From: Pholiota molesta
Lineage: Eukaryota; Basidiomycota; Agaricomycetes; Agaricales; Strophariaceae
Assembly (NCBI GenBank): GCA_014925825.1
Contig: JACGCK010000068.1
Location: forward strand, 176,001 to 240,000
DNA length: 64,000 bases
Direction of reading: 5' to 3'
Positions within the stretch are counted from its first letter, which is position 1; every line of letters begins with the position of its first letter. Below, in pieces: positions 42,255 to 54,143 of the stretch. The notes below the pieces were generated by a model, which saw only the letters and a program-made list of their open reading frames with translations, searched no databases and was not told the origin of the DNA. The translations under genes and the position numbers were made by a program.

Positions 42255-43401
42255 TCATCTTCCTCCAAATCTTCCGCACTTGACCTCCATCATCGATACC
42301 ATTATTGGGCTGCTTTGCACCGTCTGTCTTGTCCATCGCTGATACCAGATCTCCGTGATGGTAGTCCACTCGTATGCAATGTCCACGCAGAGTAAATTCT
42401 GACACCACGAAAAGAGATCTTCTACAAGGCGCTGACGCTGATCGGTTTCGCGTGGAATGGGGAGATGGCGGCTTCCCCATTTAAAGGAGAACACGAGCTC
42501 ACGTAGTGGCTTAACGCATTTGAGTAACATAAGTTCCTGTATAAACAGAAAAGGATTAGTGACACATGAACTTGAACATCATTTACGGGGGAAAAATACC
42601 CACATCGGATAAGAGTCCTACAAGCTCCAACTTTTCTAGTCGTCCAAGATAGTCCGCGACTAGCCCAAAATGCGGGCGTGCAAAATAGCCGCCAAACGAT
42701 AACACCTTCAGATTGCCGAGCTCGGCTTCGATTTGTCCCACACCCCCGCTCCCGAAATTGGCATCCTGCAATTCAGGTACCCAAGCTACGGCTTCAACGC
42801 GTCTACCGGGCAACAACGCCTCCAATGTTACTCTGTTTCCTGAAAGCTCCTTGAGGTCTGGGCAACAGATGGGTGGGAAGATAGTGCCTCTTCGTGACTC
42901 GAGATAGAGGTACTTGAGGCGCTGCTGCTGCTCGAGAACTGTCGTCATTGTCCCTCCCTCGGAGTGATTCGCCCAATGCAATCTCTCTAATTGAAAAGGA
43001 GCGTCCAACAAGAGCTCCGCCGCGGGGTGGCCACCGAACATCCGGAAATGGAGCACTCTCAACCCGCTCATACATCTGAGCGCCTGGTATACCAGGTTCC
43101 ACAACGGCGCTTCTTGGTAGTGGACGATATTGATACTGTGATATACCCGTACATATGATGCAAGACGATGGTTTTGGGTTACTGTAGCGAGGAAGGCGAT
43201 GTGTAGTGACGTATCCGCTGCCGAGGACTCGTCGAGAGTGGTGTACAGCTCGCGTTCAGCATCTTCACGTAGGTACCTGCTGCAGAGAGATAGAGCGCAG
43301 AGCGTGGGTCGGTGTCCATCCAGCTGTTGGAATATTGGGCGGAAAAGCTCTGGTGGGAGGCTCGGATACCGACTATTGTTACAAGCTAAAGACAGAGTCA
43401 T
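42255..43401 (-). CDS. F-box/LRR-like protein, family B copy 1 (B1)
   Basis: Exons 43401-42604 and 42536-42255 close to 359 residues. The N-terminal F-box is clear (LPPELFRPIFQQLDGHRPTL, then ALCSRYL-type and REDAERELY). The rest has leucine-rich segments (LRVLHFRMFGG, LKYLYLESRRG, LEKLELVGLLSD) and the conserved end QRLVEDLFSWCQNLLC. It is a probable SCF receptor with unknown target. Intron donor GTGGGT and acceptor ACAG match B2 and B3 in position and phase. A short conserved frame lies upstream (43577-43771), as in the other copies. Confidence 0.78.
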
Positions 43402-43576
43402 GGCCCAGTGTGCGATAAGTGAGATTAGGACGATATGGTCGTTTGAGACCGGGTGGATACCTTTCCTACTTCTGAGTTGGTCTGAGGCGTGAATTTATCA
43501 AAAGGCTTGGAAGTATAAGCTCAAGTGCCTGTTGAAGGCGTGTGTATTATTCAGCCCATGCTCCCGCGCACGAGGC

Positions 43577-43771
43577 TCAGCGCATGTAGTTGGCTACTTC
43601 GGCGATCAGCGATTGAGTGGCAGGACGGGAGATTGGGGAGGACAGGAACTCCTGCCTGAGAGCAGTAGCTAACGTTAAGAATACAGTACGAGGGAATATT
43701 TTCTTTGATGAACCTGCCAATCCAGGCCCAAGCGGCTGAATGAGGTCGACGGGAAGTTCTTCGTGTGACAT
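43577..43771 (-). CDS. Small ORF linked to F-box B1
   Basis: 64 codons from an ATG at 43771, ending PATQSLIAEVANYMR. The same C-terminal sequence occurs upstream of B3 (PATQTVIAEVANY) and in decayed form upstream of B2, always in the orientation of the F-box gene. It may be a small protein or a duplicated remnant of a longer gene's last exon. The GC-AT balance and borders do not decide this. Confidence 0.35.
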   Translation of the reverse strand: MSHEELPVDLIQPLGPGLAGSSKKIFPRTVFLTLATALRQEFLSSPISRPATQSLIAEVANYMR

Positions 43772-43789
43772 TGTATATTTATGTGCGAT

Positions 43790-44680
43790 TTGTGCCGTGC
43801 CGCTCGGGCCTGTCCAGGAAGATGTATCGCCATCCTACAAAGAGCGTACACCAGACGAAGAATTTAAAGGCATAAGACATCTCAGAGTGGTCGAAGAAGT
43901 AAGGACTCAGGAGTCCAATTGAAGTAATTCCTTATGCATTCATGGTTTTATGATAAAGATGCAGCAGTCTAACGGGAGGTTCGTTTAGGACGCAGGGCTA
44001 TATGGTCAAAGGATTCAATTATCTAAATATGCAACAACCCTTAGGTTGAGTACCCTTGGCAATCGCGGTAGGTGATAGGGCTCACACTCCGTGCTAGTGC
44101 GGCTTTACACGAGTGTAACCCTGCGTAACGTTAGAACTTGAGGAGGCGAAGGAGATTCGTACCTCGTTCAGTCGCACAGCCAATGCTACCCCATTGGAAT
44201 TTACAGCTTTCGAAGTAAAGCCACCCTTCTCAATAATGCATATGCCGTCAATCGGGTCGGTATCAAGTACACGTCAGCCTATAAACATTCAAGGCCTCAA
44301 TCATTTTTGGGCACTGAGATGAGCATCTGCTGTTAACCTAAGAGCAATCGCTGCTGCACGAATGTCGTAGAACGGTAAGAACAAGTTAAGACGGTGCGAT
44401 ATAGTTTGCAATTGGATTCAGATGCGCCCGCCACCACCATCCGCTGGCTGGGCGGTCCATCGTCCCGGGCATAGGTAAGTACTAATATCACATAAAATGT
44501 ACATAAGAATCGAGGAGCATACAATGGATCTCACCTTGGTATAGGTAAAGCTCGAGAGATCAACGAGAGATAGGACAATGGTAGACGAAATCAAGACGAA
44601 ATCAAGACGAAATTCAAAAAACTGCGAATTGACTGCGAAGGCAGAATGTGACTGAATGTAACCCTAACCCCAACTGTTCC
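43790..44680. other. No gene recognised
   Basis: About 0.9 kb without a supported gene, RNA or repeat. Confidence 0.4.
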
Positions 44681-44689
44681 CACGGCCTT

Positions 44690-45310
44690 TGTCACCAAAG
44701 AACAAACTTGCCATCCTCCATGACCCATGCAAACGCGTTCCTATCGCTAACGAGGTCTACGGCGAGCGCTATCGTATACGATCAGTAACGCCGACACGTT
44801 GGATTTTGCCATGCTCAAGACACGTCATGCACAACTCTTTGTTTGACATCCAACATGGCGATTCAGACAACGAGCACGCACAATCGTATTCAAGAACCGA
44901 CACGCCCACGGACTCTTTACAACCGTCTACTACTTTCCGTACACTCAGCGCGCGACCCCGACTCTCACTGTAGCAGCGATAGCGGAAACACACCTCCACC
45001 AGCCACAGCATGGCTACCGTCCAGACGCAAACTGCCATAACTGACACCATAGGTACTGTCTCCTACTCAATCGCTGCTCTTGAACATGTTCTGCTGCTAA
45101 ACCTTCACTATCCCACAGATGTCGAGCCTGAGGAGAACTGGGACGAAGACTAAGAGTTCCAAGGTAGTCCCTCCAGAAACAACGACAGCCGCATTAGCGG
45201 GAAGAACATAGACCCTGCACTCTTTACGTCGAAGCTGTCAGTTTGTCCACGGGCGAGCAAGCGTATCCGTTGGCGTCCGCGCGTGTAAACCTTACGATCT
45301 CGCTCGCCAT
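44690..45310 (+). pseudogene. 5' fragment of gene C with its promoter
   Basis: In the opposite orientation to gene C, this repeats its upstream region (about 44780-45000), its short first exon (MATVQTQTAITDTI at 45011) and the start of exon 2. There the reading EPEENWDEDFE-type is cut by a TAA after ENWDED. Later a QAYPLASARV segment matches QAYPSASARV of gene C. The remainder is missing. It is a truncated, inactivated duplicate. Confidence 0.75.
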
Positions 45311-45544
45311 CCCGCGGCACCTCCATTCGGCGTCCCTGCCAAATTCCCCCAGGGAATCGCCTGAAATCGCGCTGGAAATGGGGTTAGTGGCAGCGGCGGC
45401 GACACTTCGTGTTGGGTTTTCGATTTCATTCGCGCCCATCTTCCACTGCGAGAGCCGTCGGCCCTGCGCGCAGACCAACCATGACTCCAGGTGAGCTCGT
45501 TACGACCATTGATGCGTCGATAACATCGCTAATCGCGAGACGAC

Positions 45545-45662
45545 AACTTCAGACGCAATCTATGATTGGAACTATACCGTTACCCCCACAAGCTGGGATG
45601 GGCGGTAGAACATTCCATTATCCTCGAGGGAGGATCCTAGGGGGATGGAGCACAACAAGTAA
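45545..45662 (+). pseudogene. Exon remnant of a GMC oxidoreductase
   Basis: The plus strand reads YDWNYTVTP in one frame, then QAGMGGRTFHYPRGRILGG in the next. This is the conserved N-terminal block of aryl-alcohol-oxidase-like GMC flavoenzymes, where PYPRG and LGGSS help bind FAD. One extra C in a CCCCC run shifts the frame and the second Gly-Ser becomes Gly-Trp. No other GMC exon is nearby, so this is a relic. Confidence 0.6.
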
Positions 45663-45817
45663 GCACGCGATATTGTTGTTTTTATCTTCCTCTCACTCTC
45701 CGTTCAGCTTGCATATTTTATCAGTAGCGATGAAATGGAAAGAAGCCCCCTGAATACTGTTGGTGTAATCTATTATCTGCATCACGACTTCAGGCCTTCA
45801 GGCCCGACTAAGTAGTT

Positions 45818-46981
45818 CTAAATATTGCTGGCCATTCGACTTTCACCTCCGCCAAACCTTTTGTACTTAACCTCCATCATCGATACCATTATTGGGCTAC
45901 TATGCATCGTCTCTCTTGTCCATCGCTGGTAGCTTTTCGCCGTGATGGTAGCCGGTTCGTAAGCAATGTCCAAGCAGAGTAGATTTTGACACCATGAAAA
46001 GAGTTCTTCTACAAGGCGCTGACGCTCATCGGTTTCGCGTGAAATGGAAAGATAGTGGCTGCCCCAATGGAAGGAGAACACGAGCTCACGTAGTGACTTA
46101 ACGCGTTTGAGCAACATAAGTTCCTGTGTAAATAAAGAAGAATTAATGTCACATGAATATAATTCACGGCGAAAAATGCCCACATCGGATAAGAGTCCTA
46201 CGAGTTCCAACTTTTCGAGTCGACCCAGATAGTCCGCGACTATCCCAAAATGTGGGCGTGAAAAGTAGCCGCCAAACGATAACACCTTCAGGTGTCCGAG
46301 CTCTGCTTTGATTTGGCTCACACCCCCAATCCCAATCTCGTCATCCAATGCGGGTACCCAATCTACGTTTTCAACGAGTCTACCGGGCAACAACGCCTCC
46401 AATGTGTCTCTGTTTCCGGAAAGCTCTTTGAGGTTCGGGCAGCAGATGAGCGGAAAGGTAGTGCCTTCTTGTGACTCGAGATAGAGGTACTTGAGGTGCT
46501 GCTGCTGCTCAAGAACTGTCGCCATTGTTCCGACCTCGGAGTGATTCCCCCAATGCAATCTTTCTAATTGAAAAGGAGCGTCCAACAAAAACTCCGCCGC
46601 GGGGTGCCCACCGAGGACTCGGAAATGAAGTACTTTCAACCCGCTCATACATCTGAGCGCCTGATACAACAGGTTCCACATAGGCACTTTCTTGTAGTAG
46701 TCGACGATACTGTTACTGTGATACACTCGCACGTAGGATGCAAGACGACGGTTTTGGGTAACCGTAGTGAGAAACGCAATATGGAGTGACGCATCATCTG
46801 ATGTGGACTCGTCGAGACTAGCGTACAACTCGCGTTCAGCATCTTCACGAAGGTGCCTGTTGCACAGAGATAGAGCGACGAGCGTCGGTCGATGTCCATC
46901 GAGATGTTCGAATATGGGGCGGAAAAGTTCGGGTGGGAGTCTTGGATACCGACTATTGTTACGAACATAAGAGAGCGCCAT
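45818..46981 (-). CDS. F-box/LRR-like protein, family B copy 2 (B2)
   Basis: Exons 46981-46184 and 46123-45818 give 367 residues. The 60-nt intron is a multiple of three and open, so an unspliced product is also possible, but B3's intron contains stops at the same site. The F-box (LPPELFRPIFEHLDGHRPTL, then REDAERELY) is followed by LRR-like stretches and QRLVEELFSWCQNLLC near the end. The ATG at 46981 aligns with the starts of B1 and B3. It is a probable SCF substrate receptor. Confidence 0.78.
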   Translation of the reverse strand: MALSYVRNNSRYPRLPPELFRPIFEHLDGHRPTLVALSLCNRHLREDAERELYASLDESTSDDASLHIAFLTTVTQNRRLASYVRVYHSNSIVDYYKKVPMWNLLYQALRCMSGLKVLHFRVLGGHPAAEFLLDAPFQLERLHWGNHSEVGTMATVLEQQQHLKYLYLESQEGTTFPLICCPNLKELSGNRDTLEALLPGRLVENVDWVPALDDEIGIGGVSQIKAELGHLKVLSFGGYFSRPHFGIVADYLGRLEKLELVGLLSDVGIFRRELYSCDINSSLFTQELMLLKRVKSLRELVFSFHWGSHYLSISRETDERQRLVEELFSWCQNLLCLDIAYEPATITAKSYQRWTRETMHSSPIMVSMMEVKYKRFGGGESRMASNI

Positions 46982-46989
46982 AGTCCAGT

Positions 46990-48170
46990 GTGTGATGAGA
47001 GTGTGATTAGGACGATATGTTCGTTCAGGACAGGGCAGACGCCTTAGACGGGAATCTATCAGCACAGAAAGGTTTGGAAGTATAAGCTAAAGCGCGTGTC
47101 TAAACTTTGCGTGTGTATTATAATTATCTGCGGCTCCAGCCCATGCTACCGCTCACGAGGCGCAACACATGTAAGTACTCGGCTGTACTGTAACCGGAGA
47201 TCACTGATTGAGTGGCAATGTGGAAACTTTTCGGGCGAAGCACTCCTGCTTGAGAGCAGTAGTTCTCTGATGGGCGTGATGAAAAGCATACAGCCAAAAA
47301 TTAGCGCGCTGATGCCTAGAATTGGCCATAACGAAGCTATGGCCACCGCCACGGACTATCACTGAAAGCAGAAGCAAGAACCAACCTTTTCCTTTCAGCG
47401 GCTGAGCCTGATTCGCCTTGCCTACCGAAACGCAAATACCGTAACGCCAACCCACGTTGCGGGCCCTATCCGCCCTCTGAACCACTCTCATATTTCTCAC
47501 TTTAATAATGTACGTCTCATTTGTGAGCGATTCAAAGATTTTATCGTCGACGGGTGACTTTTGACGTTCGTTGAAAAGCAGTGCCGGTGATGTGGTCCCC
47601 AATATATTCAGCTTCTGAACTACAACCACTTGAGAATCCAATAACCGAAGATATGGACAAAATGTAGTTCTCAGAATTAATAGTATATTTGACTGAGACT
47701 TCACAAGAACATCTAACACATGGCGATAATGTAGCGATGTTACGTGGAGCGTCGAGAAAAACACTACCGCAGAAAAGTGCCTGCCGCATTTCCTGGAAGT
47801 TGGAATCAATGCTCTAGGATTGATTAGACACAGTGCTATCGCTCAGCGGCGAAGCAGTACTTATTCTGTAAGTCTATCAAGAAATTGTATATAATGTGCG
47901 TTCTAAGACAAGCAAATAGTTCTAAACTGGAATATAATTGAGTATGCAAGAGGTTCACGGAGATGTATAGTGCGATCGAAAGCAATAATGGTAAAGCGAG
48001 GACAAATTGAACGACAAAGGTAAACGACAAAAGGAACAAAGATGAGGACGATAACGATTTAAGATGGATAGAATGTTACATGAGGAGAGCGGATGTGTGT
48101 ACATGTACTGAATAGATGCGTATGCCAGGAAATAAAGTACCCAAAATTCGAATAGGTGTTGGGGAAGGAT
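46990..48170. other. Decayed flank of the F-box B unit, then no recognisable gene
   Basis: At 47190-47270 the minus strand matches the small ORF upstream of B1 (ALKQEC..., PLNQ) but its frame is broken. The following 47.3-48.2 kb has a 200-codon minus frame without ATG, borders or homology, which I do not count as a gene. Confidence 0.4.
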
Positions 48171-48184
48171 GAAGCGTGGCGCAG

Positions 48185-51100
48185 CTAAACGTCACTGTCA
48201 ATAGCAGCTACGTTAATCAGAGCGCGAATCTCAGCGATACAGTCAACGAGCTTGGAAAGCACCTCCTTTGCGTTTTCGAGCAGCGGCTTTATGTTCTCGG
48301 GGGTCATCGCTAGCTTTGGGTCTTGTAGGGACGACGCAGCTCCTGAGACAGCGAACTGTGGGGGCATAGAACGCACAGAACCAGTCTTAATGGGTTTCGA
48401 TCGCATCGAGGAAGGCCGCAAAGGGCTGGCAATGACAATGGGATCGGCGGGAATGATTCGTTCATCTGTGTGCTCTTCCACGTTCGACAATCGAATCGTT
48501 CGTTGAGGCATGTGGCTGCTACCATGAGGCGATCCTTGCGAAGACTGCTCGCCATTCCGGAGCGACGACGACGACAGATTGAAGGAACGTTTAGGAATGA
48601 TGGACGCGCGCATGGAATACCCTGACTTGGACAGAGACCCGGATGGGATGGGGACAGGGAGCGGCAAAGGCGGAGGGGGTTCGAACGAGTCGGGTTGGAG
48701 ATACGGACTGCGCCCCTTGCTCAGGCGACGACTACCACCCCGGACTGTCGCAGTGCCATCTGAAGCCGCCGACAGTGCCTGGCCACGGCGTCGAGATCAG
48801 AGGCAGAGTCCATGCGGTCCCAATCCTCCTCGTCGCTCAGGCTGTTACTGTCTTCGCCCGTTCCGCTGCTGTGAGCTTGGTGTTCGTCAGCAGGAACGGC
48901 TGAACTCGAAGGGACGCTCATGATTGGATCATCGGGAGTGACATGAGGAGAGCGATGTTTGTTACCGATCCGAAATATAGATGCTAGTGAGGGGCGTCGA
49001 GCAGAGGGTTTGGGCGCGAAGGAAGGGTTCACAAAAGGTGAAGTTGCCGCAATTTCGCTGTCAAGGTCATGCGAAGCGCGTAAGGTGTCTGGTCCAGCGC
49101 TCGTTTTGGCTCGTCGACGGTTGCTAGGGAGGCGTGGGTGTGCGTATCGGTGGCTCTTGCTACCAGCAGACGACTCCGTGCTCAGCGATGCAGTCGAATG
49201 AAGAACCTTCGTCATCGGACCGTTGGCGGCAGTTGATGGTGGATAATTCGCTAACATGCCTGCGTCACCCTCGGTACGATTCCTCTTCAACGCCCGTAGC
49301 ATATCGCGGATGCCAGCCATGCCCAATTTCCCCCCTTTGCGCTTCTTCTCCGCAGACACAAGACGGTCGTGATGAAAAACCCCGCTCTCCTCCGATGGCA
49401 GTGTGATGGTACTATTCCGCGCATCGCCCCATCTCCAGTCCTTATTCGCAGCGTGAAGAGAGTGAAGCGAAGGGAGAGATTCTTCTGGGATGGACAGATG
49501 CGATTCATCGGCGATAGAGGTGGCGTTGGTGTTGTTGAGCATTTCGCGCAGGAGGACGAGTTGGCGCTGGCTGAGATCGTGGCGCCCGGTGGAAGCACGC
49601 CAGGACATGTTTGGCGGACTCGCTGGAGGCGGGCTCGACACGTTCAGATGTGGAGGAGAAGTAGGCAGGCTGGCTGACCCAACTAAGGAGGTGGAAGCAG
49701 TCGAGTAGGGCTTGGAGTGGTCACCCGCGAGCGTAACCGCACGCTCTCTACTTTTCTTCTTCCCAGCGTTCTCGAACGCGGCGGCCTGCGCTTGCATCAT
49801 GAGCGGCACCGACGCGCTCGACGGAGGAGGTGACGTGGCGCTGGCGGGCGTCCCACCTCCCAGCTCAATCAGTAGCTCAGCGCACTCCCAAGAAATCCGA
49901 TACTTGGAATTGATGGTGTAGAATGCCGCCGCCATCTCCTTGTACGCGAATTGCGCCGTTGTCACGTCCTGCATGGAAGGCGAATCGGATGTGGCGATTT
50001 TTCCGGGTGTTGGGTTCGTATTCGATCTAGCGCGCGTCTTGGGCCTGGCCTTGGTGGCGAGGTTCGCGAAGAAGCTGGGAGAGGTGGTGCGGGGAAGAGG
50101 AGATGGAGTCTCGCGTACGTGCCGCTGAATATGAGATTCGAATATTAATTGTATCTCTGCGACAAGCCCATGATATGTCTCCTGCAGCTCCTTTAATTCT
50201 GTACAGGTAAAATTAGTCACAACGTGTTCAATAAAAAAAGGTCATTGGATACGCACGATCCACGCTGTTCGCGAACTCTCTGACCAACCCCAAATCCCTC
50301 TTGATTCCCACCTGCGCCTGGCTAATCCGTGCTGGGATTTTCAAGTCGCCCAACGAATTCCGCCTCGGTACCGTTGGACTACCTTGCCCAGAAGCTTCTG
50401 CGGCCGCTGCCGTCGCCGCTGCCACGCGCCCGAGCGATGCCGATTGTTGTGACGCAGGTGACTTTGAGGGCGATTGCGACACGGCCAATTTAGTCGGCGA
50501 TGATGGCTTTGGTGGGGACGACGTGGGCGTAAAGAACAAGGAGCTGGACGAGGTGGCGGGCGAGAGCGAGTCGAGCGAGTTCAATGGTGCGCCGAGCGAG
50601 CCAGAGGCCATGGCATCCGACTGCAGAGGCGGCGGTTTCTGAGTAGCAGAGGTCGCTGGACCAATCGTCTGTGGCGGCGACGGCGGCTGCAGCTCGATGG
50701 GCGGTAAAAGAGGCATGGGGGGAACTGGGGGTTGAGGACACGGAGCGACGCTCGAGCTCGCCTTGCGGAGGGCTTGCCCATCCTCCTTTCCACCCTCGGA
50801 GATCTCCTGATCGATGGACCGCCGTATGCGCGCCTCGAAGTCGACGCTCGGCCTAGAGGACGCAAGCGATGGCCGGCGAACACCCTCCTCTGACGCCCGC
50901 GAGCGGCGCGAGCTTGGTCGTCTCGGCGTCTGTTGCTGTTGCGGCTGAGTGGGCGTTTTCTGGGCCTGGCCCTCTGGCGCCTGCGGATGATTTGCGCTGG
51001 GATAACGTGACGAGGATGCGGAGGTCGACGTTTGGGTAGACGCGCTCGAGGAGCTCGCAGGCAGAACGGAGCTGCCTTGGCTCTGACTTGACGCCGTCGA

Positions 51101-54100
51101 CACGATCCTCTTCCCACCTAGAGCCAGCGGATGCGGCGGCAGCGGCAAATAGCCCGTAGAGGAAGATGATGGGAGGCGAAGGGAGAGTTGGCTCGTCGAG
51201 GTGGCATGAAGCGGCGGCAGCGCATATGGTAGAGGCGGTACTTCTCCTCTGCCGGATGCAGGAGTGCCAGAAGACGCATGTCGAGAGAAAAATGGAGATG
51301 ACGGCGAGGGCGGTACGGAGCCCAAACCAAAGCCACTGCCAGACTTGGTCCGCTTGTGCTTGCCGACGAGGCTGATTCGGCGCACTGAGCCCATGAACCC
51401 CCTCGAGCCCTCTTTTCCTTGTCCTTCGAGGGCGTTTGAGGCGGAGCTGGCATGATGCCCTGCTTGTCCTTGCCATTGTCCTTCAGGAAGCGCGAAAACG
51501 ACTTCCGCCGCTTCCTCTCGTCCACCTCCTTCTCGCCCTCGCCACCCTCAGCGCTCCTACCCAAGCCCAAAGCCCTGCCGATGCCCAACCCTCCATATCG
51601 CGCCTGCTTTCCTTCGCCCTGGCCATCATCCTCCGACACCTTTTTGCCGCCTGAAGCGGGCGCCCCGTGCGACCCGACTTCCTCGTTGTACTCGCCAGCC
51701 GCCGCGCGTCCGAGCTGCACGAAGCCCAGGCTCTTCCGCTTGATCAGCTTCGCGGGCGTCCGCTCCTCGTTCTCCTTCCCACCGTCCTTGTCCTTGTCCT
51801 TCCCGCCGACGCTGTACCCCCGCCCCCGCCCCGCCGCGCGCCCAGGCTCGAGCGACGGCGACGGCGTATACACCTCCCGTGCGCGCTCGCGCTCCTGCGC
51901 CTCGAGGATGTTCATGCTCATGCCCAGGCTCGTGCGGCTCGCGTTGAAGTCGAGGCTCGCGCGCATGCTCTTGCGCCCGTCTAGCTGCGGGGCGGCGCCG
52001 CGCGAGCTCGGCCGGCGCCCGACGCCGACGCCGTTCCACTGCGACTGCGGCGACGGCGTGGCGGTGGCAGCGCTACCATCTCGATCGGGGGCGCCGGCGC
52101 GGTGGGGTGTGCGAGGGGAGTCCGCGTGGGCGTCGGCGCGGGCGCCGCGGCTGCCGCTCCTGGACAGCTTCCGGCGTGTGTCTGCTGGAGGGGGGGACGC
52201 GGTCGCGCCGCGCGAGCCGGAGGAAGCAGCGGTGGAGGTGTCGTTGGTGCTGTCTGCAGGGTTGGACCTGGATGCGCTGCGGAATGCGCTGCGCGCGGGG
52301 CCGGGGGGACTAGCAGTGGAAGATGGGCGCGCAGAAGGCCGAAAAAACCACCCGCCGTCGCCGCCGCCGCCGGCACGATTATCCTGCGGCGATCTGGAAG
52401 GGGCACTCGGGCTGGGCGGCGAGCGTGGAGGTGCCGCGGAATGTCGACGATCGTAGGGATGTTTGTTTGCTGCGGGGGGTTGTGGAGGCGGATGGTGGGA
52501 ATAGCTAGAGCCGGAGTCGTGGTTTGTGAACGAGGACAGGGAAGATTGCGGACGTGGAGTGCGGTGGGTGTCGGATGGGTCGTTCGAGACGTCGGTATAG
52601 CGCGAGCCTGCAATAATAATAATAAAACGAACAAGTCAGCTCAAGTATTTCAAAGATGAGAACGGATGTGAAAACATAGCAACACGTACCTCCTGCAATC
52701 TCGTCTGGTCCCGTACTCATTCCTCTGCTCCTCCTCACTCCTGCGCCGGCCCAACGCTTGACGCTCCCGATCCGCGAGAGCAACGTATGCTTCGTGGGTG
52801 TTGCCGGAACCGATTGAACATGGGCTGACGAACCCATGCTCGAAGGCGGCGGCGCGTTGCCCGTGGGCGCTGTGCGGGGGCGCGTAGACATCGAGGCCAC
52901 AGTTTGAGATTTTGCAGCCGCGGGCTGATTTTGGGGCAAAGAGGGGTCTGCATGCCCATGCGCCGAGCCAGAATCGCGTTCTTCGTAGCTGCCCATTTCC
53001 GAGGCACGCTCGCTGTCCATCGACCGTCGCCCGTACCCGTACCCATACTCGTCCTCCCACATCGGCCCTCCGCCGCCGCCGCTGCCGCTCGCCCTGCCCT
53101 CAGTGACTTCCACCAGCTCGAACACGCCGTCCCGCTCCCGCCGCCGGTCCCGCTCCTCGCGCTCGCCCGGCCGGCTGCGCTTCCGCAGGCGCCGCCGCTC
53201 GCGCTCCTTGTGCACCTGCGGCGAGGGCGGCAGCAGCGAGAACACGCGCGCGGACGCGGACGGGTACGCCTGCCGGCCGCCCGCTGCGAACAGCGGCGCG
53301 CCGGAGCCCGTCGTGCGCACGGTCGCGGGCACGCTGAACACGGACGACGTCGGCGAGTGCGGGCTCTGCGCGTGCGGGAAGGGCTGGTCCGGCGCGAGGA
53401 ACGCGCCGGTGCCCGCGAGGCCGCGCGGGAGCTGGGGCGTGGGCGGCGGCGGCGTGGCGGGCGCGCGGGCGGCGCGGGCGAGGGCGGCGCGCCGCGAGCG
53501 CGCGGTGACGGTGCGGTCCTCCTCTTCGTGCTCGGCGAGCCCGAACTCGGCGTCGTGGAGCTCGAGGTCGTCGTCCCAGGATTCCGGGGGCTCGTCGCCG
53601 TGGCTCGCGGCTTGGTGATTGGATGCTGGTGACGAGGCAGAGGGATGGAGGAGGCTGGAGGCGCGGGGAGGGAAGGATGAGGTGGTCTTCTGGGGCGAGT
53701 TCCGCGCGTCCTCGAAGTCGTCGTCCCAATTTTCCGTCTCCTGCCGAGGAGAGCTTCGTATCGCAGACGTAGGTGACAGGGTTTGAGGCTTCAAAGTCGA
53801 TGAAGACGTGGCGAGCCGGGCGGTATGCTGCAGCGCCCGTCGAGTGGCACCAGCGTCCTCGTCAGTGTCCCAATCCTCCGTCTCCGCCCTGCTCCCGATT
53901 GACAACTTCGGCGTGGAAAGAACGTTGCTGATGCTCCTCCTGCTAGTGCGGCTGCCGTTGTTGCTGGAGGGATCGCCTTGGAACTCGAAGTCGTCGTCCC
54001 AGTTCTCGTCAGGCTCGGCATCTGTAGGATAGCGACGCGTCAGCATGCATGTTCAGTACTAGAACACGTCCAAGAACAACAAATAAGTCAGAAACAGTAC

Positions 54101-54143
54101 CTATGGTGTCAATTGGAGACGTTTGCATTTGGACGGCAGCCAT
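48185..54143 (-). CDS. Gene C: large WDDDFE-motif scaffold-like protein, two one-base gaps
   Basis: Exons 54143-54101, 54021-52690, 52607-50257 and 50198-48185. With one base restored in the C5 run 51398-51402 and one in the C4 run 48738-48741, all phases close to 1,913 residues. Repeated motifs near the N-terminus are PDENWDDDFEF, ETENWDDDFED and PESWDDDLEL. Mid-regions are Ser/Pro-rich and basic. Conserved-looking blocks follow: GFMGSVRRISLVGKHKRTKS, ISQAQVGIKRDLGLVREFAN, LKELQETYHGLVAEIQLIFE, YTINSKYRISWECAELLIEL, LSQRQLVLLREMLN and NKDWRWGDARNSTITLPSEES. It looks like a cytoplasmic scaffold with a short helical region. The WDDDFE repeats faintly recall Byr4/Bfa1-type septation regulators, but this is not a confident assignment. 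Confidence 0.7.

Noticed and set aside
47201..47809. Minus-strand frame of about 200 codons
   Set aside because: No ATG at its start, no family resemblance, and its end is the decayed flank of the F-box B unit.
51452..53632. Several plus-strand frames of 180-330 codons
   Set aside because: They are antisense to gene C, whose exons close in phase, and are Pro/Arg/Ser-rich as expected from GC-rich complements.
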